In this document: in pieces, positions 45,282 to 53,056 of the stretch
Layout of the letters: every line of letters begins with the position of its first letter
How positions within the stretch are numbered: position 1 is the stretch's first letter
From: G963662905 sp963676415
GTDB taxonomy: Bacteria > Bacteroidota > Bacteroidia > Bacteroidales > WRLA01
Direction of reading: 5' to 3'
Assembly: GCA_963676415.1 (NCBI GenBank)
Contig: OY781097.1
Coordinates: 2,914,001-2,978,000 of the forward strand
Length of the DNA: 64,000 nucleotides
Notes under the pieces: model-generated
The model's input: the letters and a program-made list of their open reading frames with translations, nothing else
Databases searched by the model: none
Told to the model about the DNA's origin: nothing
Program-made: the position numbers and the translations under genes

Positions 45282-46685
45282 ATGATTATGACAAGAAAAG
45301 ATTTTATTTGGGTTATTTTAATACCGTTATTACTGTCACTGGCTGTAGCTTTTTATGCGCAATTTGATTTTTATTGTGCATCAAATAATAAAGATATAAT
45401 TGAGCAAGGATGGTATCAATTTCTCAAGATGGTATATGCAGTAGTTTTTATTGGAGGAGGCTTTGCTTGGTTTCTTTATGAATTAAAAAAGATAACCATT
45501 GATCAATCTGAAACAATTCGAAATATCCAGTTAACAAAAGATGAAATTGTTAAAACGAAAGATGAATTACAAACTACAACTGGTTCAATTAATGAATCAA
45601 TTGTTCAAATTGATGAAGAACTTCAAAAAAAAATTAAACGTATAGATGAACATTTTGAAGGAATAAATAATCGAATAATTCAGGAAAATTCTATGCTGAT
45701 TAAAAATTTTTTCTTCAATGATCCATTCAAATTTTTCGGTAAAGAACTTAATCATACAGGTGTTATTGGAACCCTTTTAAATCGTAGCTTGGAAGGAGGT
45801 CTAACATCATTATCCGTTGAAGACAGAGGTGAATATATGAGAATAATTAATGAGGCTGTAACATTTACTGATAAGTTTTGTGGAGTAAATAGACGTTCAA
45901 TTAGCTCATTTTATGACGATATTAATCACGATCATGCAAAAGAATTTCATGCTACTTTTCATCGAAGACTTAAGGATATCAATCCTAAAGGGAGAATATT
46001 TATCATCGAAGATGATAAATATGATTCTTTCATGAAAGAATTGATTGATCAAAAATATATGCCAAGATTTCACCTTGAAACATTAGGAATAAATACTTTT
46101 TTCACAAAATTATCTTCAATAAAAGAGCATTTTTCTGATTTAAATGGAGATTTTACTTATTATGACTTTGGCATTTATGATGATTTAATTATTCGATTTA
46201 ACAATGAAGATACTGTTAAGTACAACCTATTAAAAGAAAATGAAAAGAAAAAAGACAATGTTGAAATAGAAATTTTCAGATTACTATTTAACGAAATTCT
46301 TAAAGACAATTTTAAGATTTTTACGCCTTTGTTCTTGTATTCTTATAAAGATAAAATGGAGTTTGACGAACTTAAGAAGCGAAATATTTACAAAGTCGAT
46401 CAAGATTTTTTCGTTCACCAGGATATATTAACTTATTATTTTGATTTAGATAATGACTTTAATAAAAAAAATAAAAATTATGCTGACTTTCTGCTTACTG
46501 ATTCATCAGGGAAAAATGAGCCTATGACAGAATATACATGGAAAGAACACTTTAAAGCTATGCCTAAAATAATTCAAGGAGAGAAAATTTACTCTGATTC
46601 TAAATGGAATAGTTTTAAAAACATGATGAGAATATTTTCAGACGAATTTGAAGCAATGATTAAAAAGCATAATGATACGACATGA
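45282..46685 (+). CDS. Membrane-anchored coiled-coil protein of unknown function
   Basis: 467 residues. Two membrane helices (about 9-27 and 45-66) are followed by a coiled coil (about 75-130, TIRNIQLTKDEIVKTKDELQTTTG) and a large cytoplasmic domain. The latter contains KGRIFIIEDDKYDSFMKELI and DFTYYDFGIYDDLIIRFN, whose family I do not recognise. The layout, two helices plus coiled coil plus a soluble domain, resembles membrane sensors and some abortive-infection proteins, but there is no clear match. It starts 5 bases after the radical SAM gene and closes the unit, 130 bases before attC-like site 2. Confidence 0.65.
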   Translation: MIMTRKDFIWVILIPLLLSLAVAFYAQFDFYCASNNKDIIEQGWYQFLKMVYAVVFIGGGFAWFLYELKKITIDQSETIRNIQLTKDEIVKTKDELQTTTGSINESIVQIDEELQKKIKRIDEHFEGINNRIIQENSMLIKNFFFNDPFKFFGKELNHTGVIGTLLNRSLEGGLTSLSVEDRGEYMRIINEAVTFTDKFCGVNRRSISSFYDDINHDHAKEFHATFHRRLKDINPKGRIFIIEDDKYDSFMKELIDQKYMPRFHLETLGINTFFTKLSSIKEHFSDLNGDFTYYDFGIYDDLIIRFNNEDTVKYNLLKENEKKKDNVEIEIFRLLFNEILKDNFKIFTPLFLYSYKDKMEFDELKKRNIYKVDQDFFVHQDILTYYFDLDNDFNKKNKNYADFLLTDSSGKNEPMTEYTWKEHFKAMPKIIQGEKIYSDSKWNSFKNMMRIFSDEFEAMIKKHNDTT

Positions 46686-46816
46686 AAGACCGAATAAATC
46701 CAATTCTAAAGCCATACACATTTGCAATTCACACGAGCCAACGCATGACCAAAAATTGCAAAAGAGTATGTCTTGCCATCGCATTGAAAGACAGACTGAA
46801 AGAAGAAAGCACATAC

Positions 46817-46943
46817 CCCCAACAAAGTGTATAAATCATTGGGCGGATAGTGTTAATTTCAATGGCGTTACAATTAATAAACTTTGTAGTGGCTTGGCAG
46901 GAAAGTGCTTCGAAATGCCCAACGCTTCATACACCAACCGTTA
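46817..46943 (+). other. attC-like site 2, interrupted by a group II intron
   Basis: Starts CCCCAAC; AACAAAGTGTATAAATCATTGGGC on the left pairs imperfectly with GCCCAACGCTTCATACACC on the right. The right end is GTTA, and the first bases after the intron are GGC (48965-48967). Joined, they make GTTAGGC, a perfect GTTRRRY core. Confidence 0.72.
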
Positions 46944-47415
46944 GTGTGCCACGAAGTTGTGTTAATCCAGCAGGTGTAAATCCTGTCAGGGCAATTGGCT
47001 GTTCACCCTGAAGAAAGCCGGACAGATAACTCTGTGAGGAGGATGCTGAAGCTTCGTTCTTTCAAATAATCAAGCCGCAATGCGCAAGCGTGAACCTGAA
47101 GTAGCTTCGAGAAGTGTATCAGCAGAATTGGGGAGAGTTTTGACGGTCTCGAACCCTGCCATACTAAGTGGATAACAGCCGTATGAAATTTAGTAAACTG
47201 CCGGAGTCATAGGGGTGGCGTGATTATAGATGGATTAAAACGGAACGTGGGAGGTCTTTTGTTTCAAGGCCATGGCAAGCCCAAACCTACCGATATAAGC
47301 ATAGCGAAGTTTGGAAGGGAAACAAGAGAAGTCGGAGAAGCCCATAGTACTGAACAGACCCAGAGGACAACAAAACCTTTGGTTAGGGAAGGGGCTTTAC
47401 TTTAGAGGAGCAACC

Positions 47416-48792
47416 ATGAAAGACAGAACGACCTATATTGATGAGCATCTATTAGTAAGTCCATCGTCAGCATTGACCGATGAGCAGGTTCGTGTTTTTC
47501 AAAGGAAGCTATACATTAGGGCCAAGCAAGACAAAAGCTTCAAAGCCTATAGTTTAAAAGACAAGCTATGTCTGGACTATGTTTTGGTAGAAGCCTGGCG
47601 GCGTGTAAAACAGAATTACTCAAAAGGGACGGGTGTAGATAAAGTTAGTTTTTCGGATATTGAGAAAGGCGGCATACACAAATTTCTGTCTGAACTACAA
47701 GCCGAATTGCGCACCAATACCTATCGCTGCTCCGCAGTACGGAATGTTGAGATTCCAAAAGAGAAGAAAGGTGAATATCGGATGTTGGGCATCCCAACCA
47801 TTAAAGACAGAGTTGTCCAGATGGCGTTAAAGATGCTGATAGAGCCCTTATGGGAAGCCGATTTTATCGAGACCTCCTATGGATTTCGCCCCAAACGAGG
47901 AGCAAAAGATGCGATTAAGCAGATCAAGAAGAACTTGTATGAAGGGTATCAGTTCATATACGATGCAGATTTGTCGAAATACTTTGACACCATACCCCAT
48001 GACAAGCTATTTATTATGCTCAAGGAACGCATCAGGGACAAGGGTATTCTGGATATTATCGGACAGTGGCTGACAGCCCCAAAGCAAATGCGCAATGGGG
48101 AGCTGGTCAAATCAGTTGCAGGAACCCCACAGGGAGGAGTAATCTCGCCCCTGTTGTCCAATATTTACCTACACGCATTTGACCGCATTGTAAGTAACCC
48201 CAGAAGCAAATTTGCGAAGGCAAATATCCGCATAGTTCGTTATGCTGATGATTTTGTGCTAATGGGGAATTATTATTACAGCAGGGACATCCTGAACTAT
48301 TTGGATTCACTGATCGGGAGGATGGGACTGACCATAAACAAGTCAAAGACATCCCTGCTGCATATCAACAAAAAGAGTTTGCATTTTCTTGGGTTCGAGT
48401 TCAGGGTAATCCGATCCAAATTTAAGTGGAACAGCAAGAATTACACGAATGTCCGCCCCAGCATGAAATCAAGGTCTAAACTATTTGCCCAGATCCGGGA
48501 GCTCATGAGCAAACGGCGGCACTGGAAGATAGAGCCGATGATTTATAAACTGAACTCATTGTTGATAGGCTGGTTGAATTATTTTTCGATAAGCAAGGTA
48601 ACCCACATTTGGGAAACGGTCAAAGTTATTATCAAACACCTGGACTATAAACTGTTCAAGTGGTTGAAAAGCAAAGGAAGGAAAGCGCACAAGCAGTTAC
48701 GCCAACGGCCATACAGCACTTTTGTCAAAGGCAAGGGGCTGTTAGACTTGGAAAAGTATGCGCGTTTGAAAACCCTTGCAAAAGCTCAATGA
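47416..48792 (+). CDS. ltrA: Group II intron reverse transcriptase/maturase
   Basis: 458 residues from ATG 47416, preceded by GAGGAG at 47405-47410. RT blocks are intact: GTGVDKVSF, RMLGIPTIKDRVVQ, SYGFRPKRGAKDAI, DADLSKYFDTIPHD, GTPQGGVISPLLSNIYLH and RYADDFVLM (YADD at 276-279). The maturase X domain ends with LIGWLNYFSISK. No HNH endonuclease domain. The protein helps the intron fold and copies it into DNA. In-frame codons from 47311 lie in the ribozyme part and are not chosen. The last 70 codons are repeated at 52586-52803. Confidence 0.95.
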   Translation: MKDRTTYIDEHLLVSPSSALTDEQVRVFQRKLYIRAKQDKSFKAYSLKDKLCLDYVLVEAWRRVKQNYSKGTGVDKVSFSDIEKGGIHKFLSELQAELRTNTYRCSAVRNVEIPKEKKGEYRMLGIPTIKDRVVQMALKMLIEPLWEADFIETSYGFRPKRGAKDAIKQIKKNLYEGYQFIYDADLSKYFDTIPHDKLFIMLKERIRDKGILDIIGQWLTAPKQMRNGELVKSVAGTPQGGVISPLLSNIYLHAFDRIVSNPRSKFAKANIRIVRYADDFVLMGNYYYSRDILNYLDSLIGRMGLTINKSKTSLLHINKKSLHFLGFEFRVIRSKFKWNSKNYTNVRPSMKSRSKLFAQIRELMSKRRHWKIEPMIYKLNSLLIGWLNYFSISKVTHIWETVKVIIKHLDYKLFKWLKSKGRKAHKQLRQRPYSTFVKGKGLLDLEKYARLKTLAKAQ

Positions 48793-48804
48793 AGAACTCT
48801 ATCG

Positions 48805-48890
48805 GTAAGCCGTATGAGGGAAAACTTCATAGCCTGTCCCGAGGCATTCGGGACCTGTCCCGAGTTATTCGGGATACGGTTTGATGAAGG
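48805..48890 (+). ncRNA. Group II intron domain V with a 21-bp-repeat insertion
   Basis: GTAAGCCGTATGAGGG, AAAA, CTTCAT and TACGGTTTGATGAAGG form the domain V stem. Between CTTCAT and TACGG, at the usual 2-base bulge, are 44 extra bases: AG and two 21-base units CCTGTCCCGAG-N3-TTCGGGA (48833-48853, 48854-48874). Confidence 0.75.
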
Positions 48891-49014
48891 GGGTACTGAT
48901 AGTATACAAATAATTATTATCTTTACGGAAATTAATAGGAGTGTGCTATCAGGCTCTACTCTACGGCATAATTGAAAAACAAGACAGCTAGTCCAATCTT
49001 AAAAACATAAGAAA

Positions 49015-50343
49015 ATGAGAAGAATAGTATTATTAGCAGCTTTAGTTTTTGTAAAACTTATAGTTTACGGACAACAAACATGGGAACAAAAATATAATGA
49101 TAAGGTTGCTCAGACTTTTTCGAGAACTTTAGAGAACAAGTATATCCTTGCTGGTTCTGAATATGAATCAATGCAACAGCGATGGTATATCTTTCAAACA
49201 GATTCTGTCGGTATTGTTGAGTGGGATACTTCATTTTTACATGGTTCACTTGGCTTTCCAGAATGTATCAAGCCAACACAAGATTCTGGTTTTATAGTTG
49301 CAGGCTATACTGATGTAAGTGCCTATTTCTTAAAATACGATAAAAACAACAATTTAAATTGGGAATCAAAAATTGAGACATCCAATGGTGGAATTCAAGC
49401 AATTAATTCATTAATACCTACACCTGACAATGGATTTATGGCAACAGGAGATATTTATTCCCCGAACACAGGGCTCTTTCTTATCAAAATTGACGAACAA
49501 GGAGATAGCGTTTGGACAAAAAAGTATTTCTCAGATGAGTATGGACATGGGCTTTCATTAGTAAAACCACTTGGCAACTCTAATTATTATTGTTTAGCCA
49601 TGAAATCTGATTCAAGAACTCTATTGCTAAAACTTAATGAACAAGGTGATACATTATGGTCAAAGAATATTTATTCGGACTTTCACGCAATCTCCATGAT
49701 TTCTACTTCCGACACTAATTTAGTTATATCTGCACATGAGAATAGTAGAAATCTTGTTTTTACGAAAGTTGATTTGAATGGAAACAAAATATGGGAAAAG
49801 AAATACTCAAGTGATTTTACTTACAATTATTGCAATCATTTTTCAGAAACACAAGATAAAGGTTTTATTACTGCAAATTATATGGAGCCATTGCAGCAAA
49901 ATGAATCTAATCTGTGGATAATGAAGTTAAATGAACAAGGAGATAGTTTATTCTCCATTACGACATCTGTTCGGCTAAGACCAGAAAATATTTTTGAAAC
50001 AAATGACAATTTATATGTTTTTTTAGCAAACGATAAATATCAAAGACCGAGACTAATAAAAACAGATGAAACTGGAAATGTGATTACTTCTATTAATTTC
50101 ACAAAACATGATTATCAAATTAGTTATTACCCAAACCCAGTTCAAGATAAGCTAACAATTAACCTTGATGAAACTTCTTCAATTAGGGGATATTATAGAC
50201 TATATAATTCTTCTGGTATTTTAATAATAGAGAATGATTTAAATAAAAGTACCATTATTGATATGACTAATTTAGATTCGGGAGTTTATATTTTAAATAT
50301 GTTTATTGATGACGAAATAATATCAAGAAAAATATTGAAGTAA
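49015..50343 (+). CDS. T9SS-exported beta-propeller-like repeat protein
   Basis: 442 residues. A signal peptide (MRRIVLLAALVFVKLIVYGQ) is followed by about seven repeats of 45-50 residues with D-NG-F-ATG, LLKLNEQGDTLWSK and IKIDEQGDSVWTKKY patterns, as in delta-60-like propeller domains. The C-terminus ISYYPNPVQDKLTINL ... GVYILNMFIDDEIISRKILK is a T9SS type A sorting domain. It begins 48 bases after the core of attC-like site 2 and ends 9 bases before site 3, exactly as a cassette gene would. Much more AT-rich than the T9SS genes at 14-18 kb. Confidence 0.82.
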   Translation: MRRIVLLAALVFVKLIVYGQQTWEQKYNDKVAQTFSRTLENKYILAGSEYESMQQRWYIFQTDSVGIVEWDTSFLHGSLGFPECIKPTQDSGFIVAGYTDVSAYFLKYDKNNNLNWESKIETSNGGIQAINSLIPTPDNGFMATGDIYSPNTGLFLIKIDEQGDSVWTKKYFSDEYGHGLSLVKPLGNSNYYCLAMKSDSRTLLLKLNEQGDTLWSKNIYSDFHAISMISTSDTNLVISAHENSRNLVFTKVDLNGNKIWEKKYSSDFTYNYCNHFSETQDKGFITANYMEPLQQNESNLWIMKLNEQGDSLFSITTSVRLRPENIFETNDNLYVFLANDKYQRPRLIKTDETGNVITSINFTKHDYQISYYPNPVQDKLTINLDETSSIRGYYRLYNSSGILIIENDLNKSTIIDMTNLDSGVYILNMFIDDEIISRKILK

Positions 50344-50351
50344 CAACGAAA

Positions 50352-50431
50352 GGCTAACAATTAAGCATCGTTTTCCGGCCCTAGCCGGAATACCCACGAA
50401 TTACTCGGGGCAGGTGTGCTTTGTGTTGAAC
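50352..50431 (+). other. attC-like site 3
   Basis: GGCTAAC at the left (one mismatch to RYYYAAC), AACAATTAAGCA pairing with TGCTTTGTGTT, and GTTGAAC at the right, a perfect GTTRRRY. 80 bases, with TTCCGGCC/TAGCCGGAA near the centre. It lies 9 bases after the stop of the T9SS gene. Confidence 0.75.
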
Positions 50432-50432
50432 G

Positions 50433-50546
50433 AAACCGGGTTACAAATATATTGGGGAATCAATTTTTGCGGTATTTTCAGTCAAATACCTTAAGGGAAG
50501 GGAAAACAGGCCATTTTCAGCCGAAAAGCTTTGGTTTGCGATAATT
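50433..50546. repeat. 114-bp repeat after attC-like site 3
   Basis: AAACCGGGTTACAAATATAT ... GCGATAATT; the same segment with about four changes is at 52437-52550, also just after an attC-like site. It encodes nothing recognisable. Confidence 0.85.
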
Positions 50547-50614
50547 CAAATGAACGTTTTGTCAAGATATGATGCCTGCCACAGTCCATTTTGTGGGTTT
50601 TTGGCATAATCATA

Positions 50615-50899
50615 TCAGTCCTGCATTGCAGGGGCAGAGGGAAAACAATAAAGCATGCGGATTTTCTCAGCTTGCATCCGGCGCCCGGATGCGCTGATGG
50701 AATGATTCGGGTATTGAATTTTCCATTTCAAGAGTGTTTTCTCACAAAAAATCGCCATCTTTGCTATCTGGCGAAGGTAGTTTTCGTGTGTTGAACGCGA
50801 GCGTCCGTTGATTACAAGGCGCTGCATAAACTGCTCAGCCATTTGGCGAAAGCCTTTAACCTTTAGGCATGCTTCATCCTGGATCGTTCTTTTTTTCAT
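50615..50899 (-). pseudogene. N-terminal remnant of a tyrosine recombinase
   Basis: 94 codons. KGFRQMAEQFMQRLVINGRSRSTHENYLRQIAK is the SAM-like DNA-binding start of a Bacteroidota integrase of the type often found with IS91-like transposons. After about residue 60 the sequence no longer fits and the catalytic domain is missing. It is the only minus-strand coding remnant inside the cassette region. Confidence 0.6.
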
Positions 50900-50985
50900 A
50901 AGATTAAATTTTTAAAGGTTAAAAAATAAAACCTTATACGTAAGAATCAGATCTTAGGTGAAGCTGCCGACCGGAGGGAGGTTTC

Positions 50986-51117
50986 GTTCAATATTTTGTA
51001 TAGGTAATGGCAGGGAAAGTGCTAAATATCAAGGTTTGTAGCCCGCTCAAACTGCGTAGCGGTTTGACTGCAAATTACAACGCAATATGCCACTACTCAT
51101 ACAATTCACCCTTAGGC
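50986..51117 (+). other. attC-like site 4
   Basis: GTTCAAT at the left and CTTAGGC at the right are one-mismatch versions of RYYYAAC and GTTRRRY. TTGTATAGGTAATGGCAG pairs with TGCCACTACTCATACAA. It is about 80% or more similar to site 1 (39356), judged by eye. It lies 74 bases before the Fic gene. Confidence 0.62.
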
Positions 51118-51190
51118 TTCAAGCAAAAAGACCACTGCAAATATTGATAATTGTACCATAATTTGTATTTTTGGGACAAATAAAAAGAAT

Positions 51191-52270
51191 ATGGGACAAA
51201 ATGCACCACATTATCAACTTGGAAAACTTCCACCTCTGAGAGAAAAGGTGGAAACCATTGAAATTCTTAGGCAAACAAACAAATCCACAGCCGCATTAGC
51301 TGAGTTGAAAGGTATCGCAAAGACAATTCCCAATCAAGCAATGCTGATTAATGCAATTGTTTTGCAGGAAGCAAAAGACAGCTCGGAGATTGAAAACATT
51401 ATTACAACACAAGATGAGCTATATAAAGCATTGACTGTTAATAAGACTTATATTTCACCAGAGACCAAAGAAGTTGTAAATTATCGTAGAGCAATATTTC
51501 ATGGATTTGACATTGCTAAAAGCCAAGGATTTTTAAGAGTGAATGACATTGTTGGCATTCAACAAAAATTGATTGACAATACTGCTGGAATTAGAAGTAC
51601 TCCTGGAACTGTATTGAAAAATGATACAACTGGAGAAATAGTTTATACCCCCCCACAGGACAAAGCAGAAATACTTGACTTGCTGACAAATTTTATTGAC
51701 CATTTTAACGCACAAGATGATTTGTCACCATTGATAAACTTGGCAATATTGCATTATCAGTTTGAGAGTATTCACCCCTTTTATGACGGAAACGGAAGAA
51801 CTGGTCGGATTTTGAATATTTTGTATTTGATTCTTAACGAATTGATTGATGTTCCAATTTTATACTTGAGTTCCTATATAATTGCTAATAAACCAGAATA
51901 CTACCGGCTTCTAAATCAGACTAATCGGACAGGAAAATGGGAAGAATGGATAATGTTTATGCTTAAAGCAGTGGAAAATACATCAAAAGATACAATTTCA
52001 AGAATTACCAATATCAAAGACCAACTTGATTCGACTATTTTAAAAGTTCAAGAAAAAGCACCAAAAGTATATAGAAAAGAACTTGTTGAATTACTATTCG
52101 AGCAACCATATTCGAAAATTGAATTTGTGGTAAACAAGTTGGGTGTGGAAAGAAAAGCAGCTTCCCGGTATTTAAAAGAACTTGAAGATATTGGAATTGT
52201 TGAATCTCAAAAAGTCGGAAGAGAGACTTTGTATATAAATAAAGAATTGATTGAGATACTGAAAAAATAA
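51191..52270 (+). CDS. Fic-family AMP-transferase with inhibitory motif and winged helix
   Basis: 359 residues. An N-terminal Fic_N region carries SSEIEN (about 67-72), which fits the (S/T)xxxE(G/N) inhibitory helix placed before the core, so class II. The Fic motif HPFYDGNGRTGR starts at His195 (catalytic). The C-terminal 80 residues are a winged-helix DNA-binding domain (YSKIEFVVNKLGVERKAASRYLKELEDIGIVE). The enzyme should transfer AMP to a protein hydroxyl; its target and whether it is a toxin are unknown. It lies between attC-like sites 4 and 5. Confidence 0.9.
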   Translation: MGQNAPHYQLGKLPPLREKVETIEILRQTNKSTAALAELKGIAKTIPNQAMLINAIVLQEAKDSSEIENIITTQDELYKALTVNKTYISPETKEVVNYRRAIFHGFDIAKSQGFLRVNDIVGIQQKLIDNTAGIRSTPGTVLKNDTTGEIVYTPPQDKAEILDLLTNFIDHFNAQDDLSPLINLAILHYQFESIHPFYDGNGRTGRILNILYLILNELIDVPILYLSSYIIANKPEYYRLLNQTNRTGKWEEWIMFMLKAVENTSKDTISRITNIKDQLDSTILKVQEKAPKVYRKELVELLFEQPYSKIEFVVNKLGVERKAASRYLKELEDIGIVESQKVGRETLYINKELIEILKK

Positions 52271-52279
52271 TGCACGAAA

Positions 52280-52373
52280 GCCTAACAATTAAGCATCGTT
52301 TTCCGGCCATAGCCAGAAACCCGAAGGCTCGGGTCAGGTACCCACGAATTACTCGGGGCAGGTGTGCTTTGTG
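52280..52373 (+). other. attC-like site 5, right end replaced by microrepeats
   Basis: GCCTAAC is a perfect RYYYAAC, 9 bases after the Fic stop. The body follows site 3 up to GGTGTGCTTTGTG, where GTTGAAC is replaced by the 21-base repeats. One inverted microrepeat (CCCGAAGGCTCGGGTCAGG, 52319-52338) also interrupts the centre. Confidence 0.65.
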
Positions 52374-52436
52374 CCTGTCCCGAGCTCTTCGGAACCTGTC
52401 CCAGGCCATTCGGGACCTGTCCCGAGCCCTTCGGGA
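52374..52436. repeat. Three tandem 21-bp palindromic microrepeats
   Basis: Units CCTGTCCCGAG-N3-TTCGGGA at 52374, 52395 and 52416, with small changes. The same unit is found twice in each copy of the intron domain V (48833-48874 and 52844-52885). Confidence 0.85.
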
Positions 52437-52550
52437 AAACCGGGTTACAAATATATTGGGGAATCAATTTTTGCAGTATTTTCAGTCAAATACCTTAAGG
52501 GAAGGGAAAACAGGCCATTTTCAGACGAAAAACTTTGGTTTGCGATAATT
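52437..52550. repeat. 114-bp repeat after attC-like site 5
   Basis: Second copy of the segment at 50433-50546, with about four substitutions. No coding function seen. Confidence 0.85.
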
Positions 52551-52585
52551 TGGCTGTTTCGGTCAGACTATGCCACTGATTTCGG

Positions 52586-52975
52586 TGAATTATTTTTCGA
52601 TAAGCAAGGTAACCCACATTTGGGAAACGGTCAAGGTTATTATCAAACACCTGGACTATAAACTGTTCAAGTGGTTGAAAAGCAAAGGAAGGAAAGCGCA
52701 CAAGCAATTACGCCAACGGCCATACAGCACTTTTGTCAAAGGCAAGGGGCTGTTAGACTTGGAAAAGTATGCGCGTTTGAAAACCCTTGCAAAAGCTCAA
52801 TGAAGAACTCTATCGGTAAGCCGTATGAGGGAAAACTTCATAGCCTGTCCCGAGACATTCGGGACCCGTCCCGAGTTATTCGGGATACGGTTTGATGAAG
52901 GGGGTACTGATAGCATACAAATAATTATTATCTTTACGGAAATTAATAGGAGTGTGCTATCAGGCTCTACTCTAC
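52586..52975 (+). mobile_element. Truncated second copy of the group II intron
   Basis: 390 bases matching 48575-48964 with only a handful of changes: the last 70 codons of the RT, domain V with its two microrepeats, and the 3' end CTCTAC. The 5' part of the intron is missing, so it is dead by itself. The next bases (GCGTTCATTG) differ from those after the complete copy. Confidence 0.92.
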
Positions 52976-53056
52976 GCGTTCATTGTAAAGAAATCAAAAG
53001 CGCCAAACAAATAAGACTTATAAATCAAATTCAATTACCTAAAACAAATAAAATAT

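Larger units (their letters stand above)
46944..48964 (+). mobile_element. Group II intron, complete, with RT gene
   Basis: Begins GTGTGCC, close to the GUGYG group II start, and ends CTCTAC. About 470 bases of ribozyme sequence (domains I to IV) precede the reverse transcriptase gene; domain V and a domain VI-like hairpin follow it. The 3' border is supported by a second truncated copy that ends at the same base (52975). The lack of an endonuclease domain in the RT and its target next to a hairpin are as in class C introns. Domain V carries a 44-base insertion. Confidence 0.88.

Noticed and set aside
45282..46685. Assignment to the AbiC-like abortive-infection family
   Set aside because: Two N-terminal helices and a coiled coil are similar in layout, but the soluble domain lacks the family features I would expect; left as unknown.
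46672..46944. 90-codon frame after the coiled-coil gene
   Set aside because: Covers attC-like site 2 and shows low-complexity, non-protein-like sequence.
47220..47415. Frames between the intron 5' end and the RT start
   Set aside because: They lie in the ribozyme domains; the RT start at 47416 has a GAGGAG ribosome site.
52570..52803. Separate 77-aa gene
   Set aside because: It is the end of the RT gene in the truncated intron copy.
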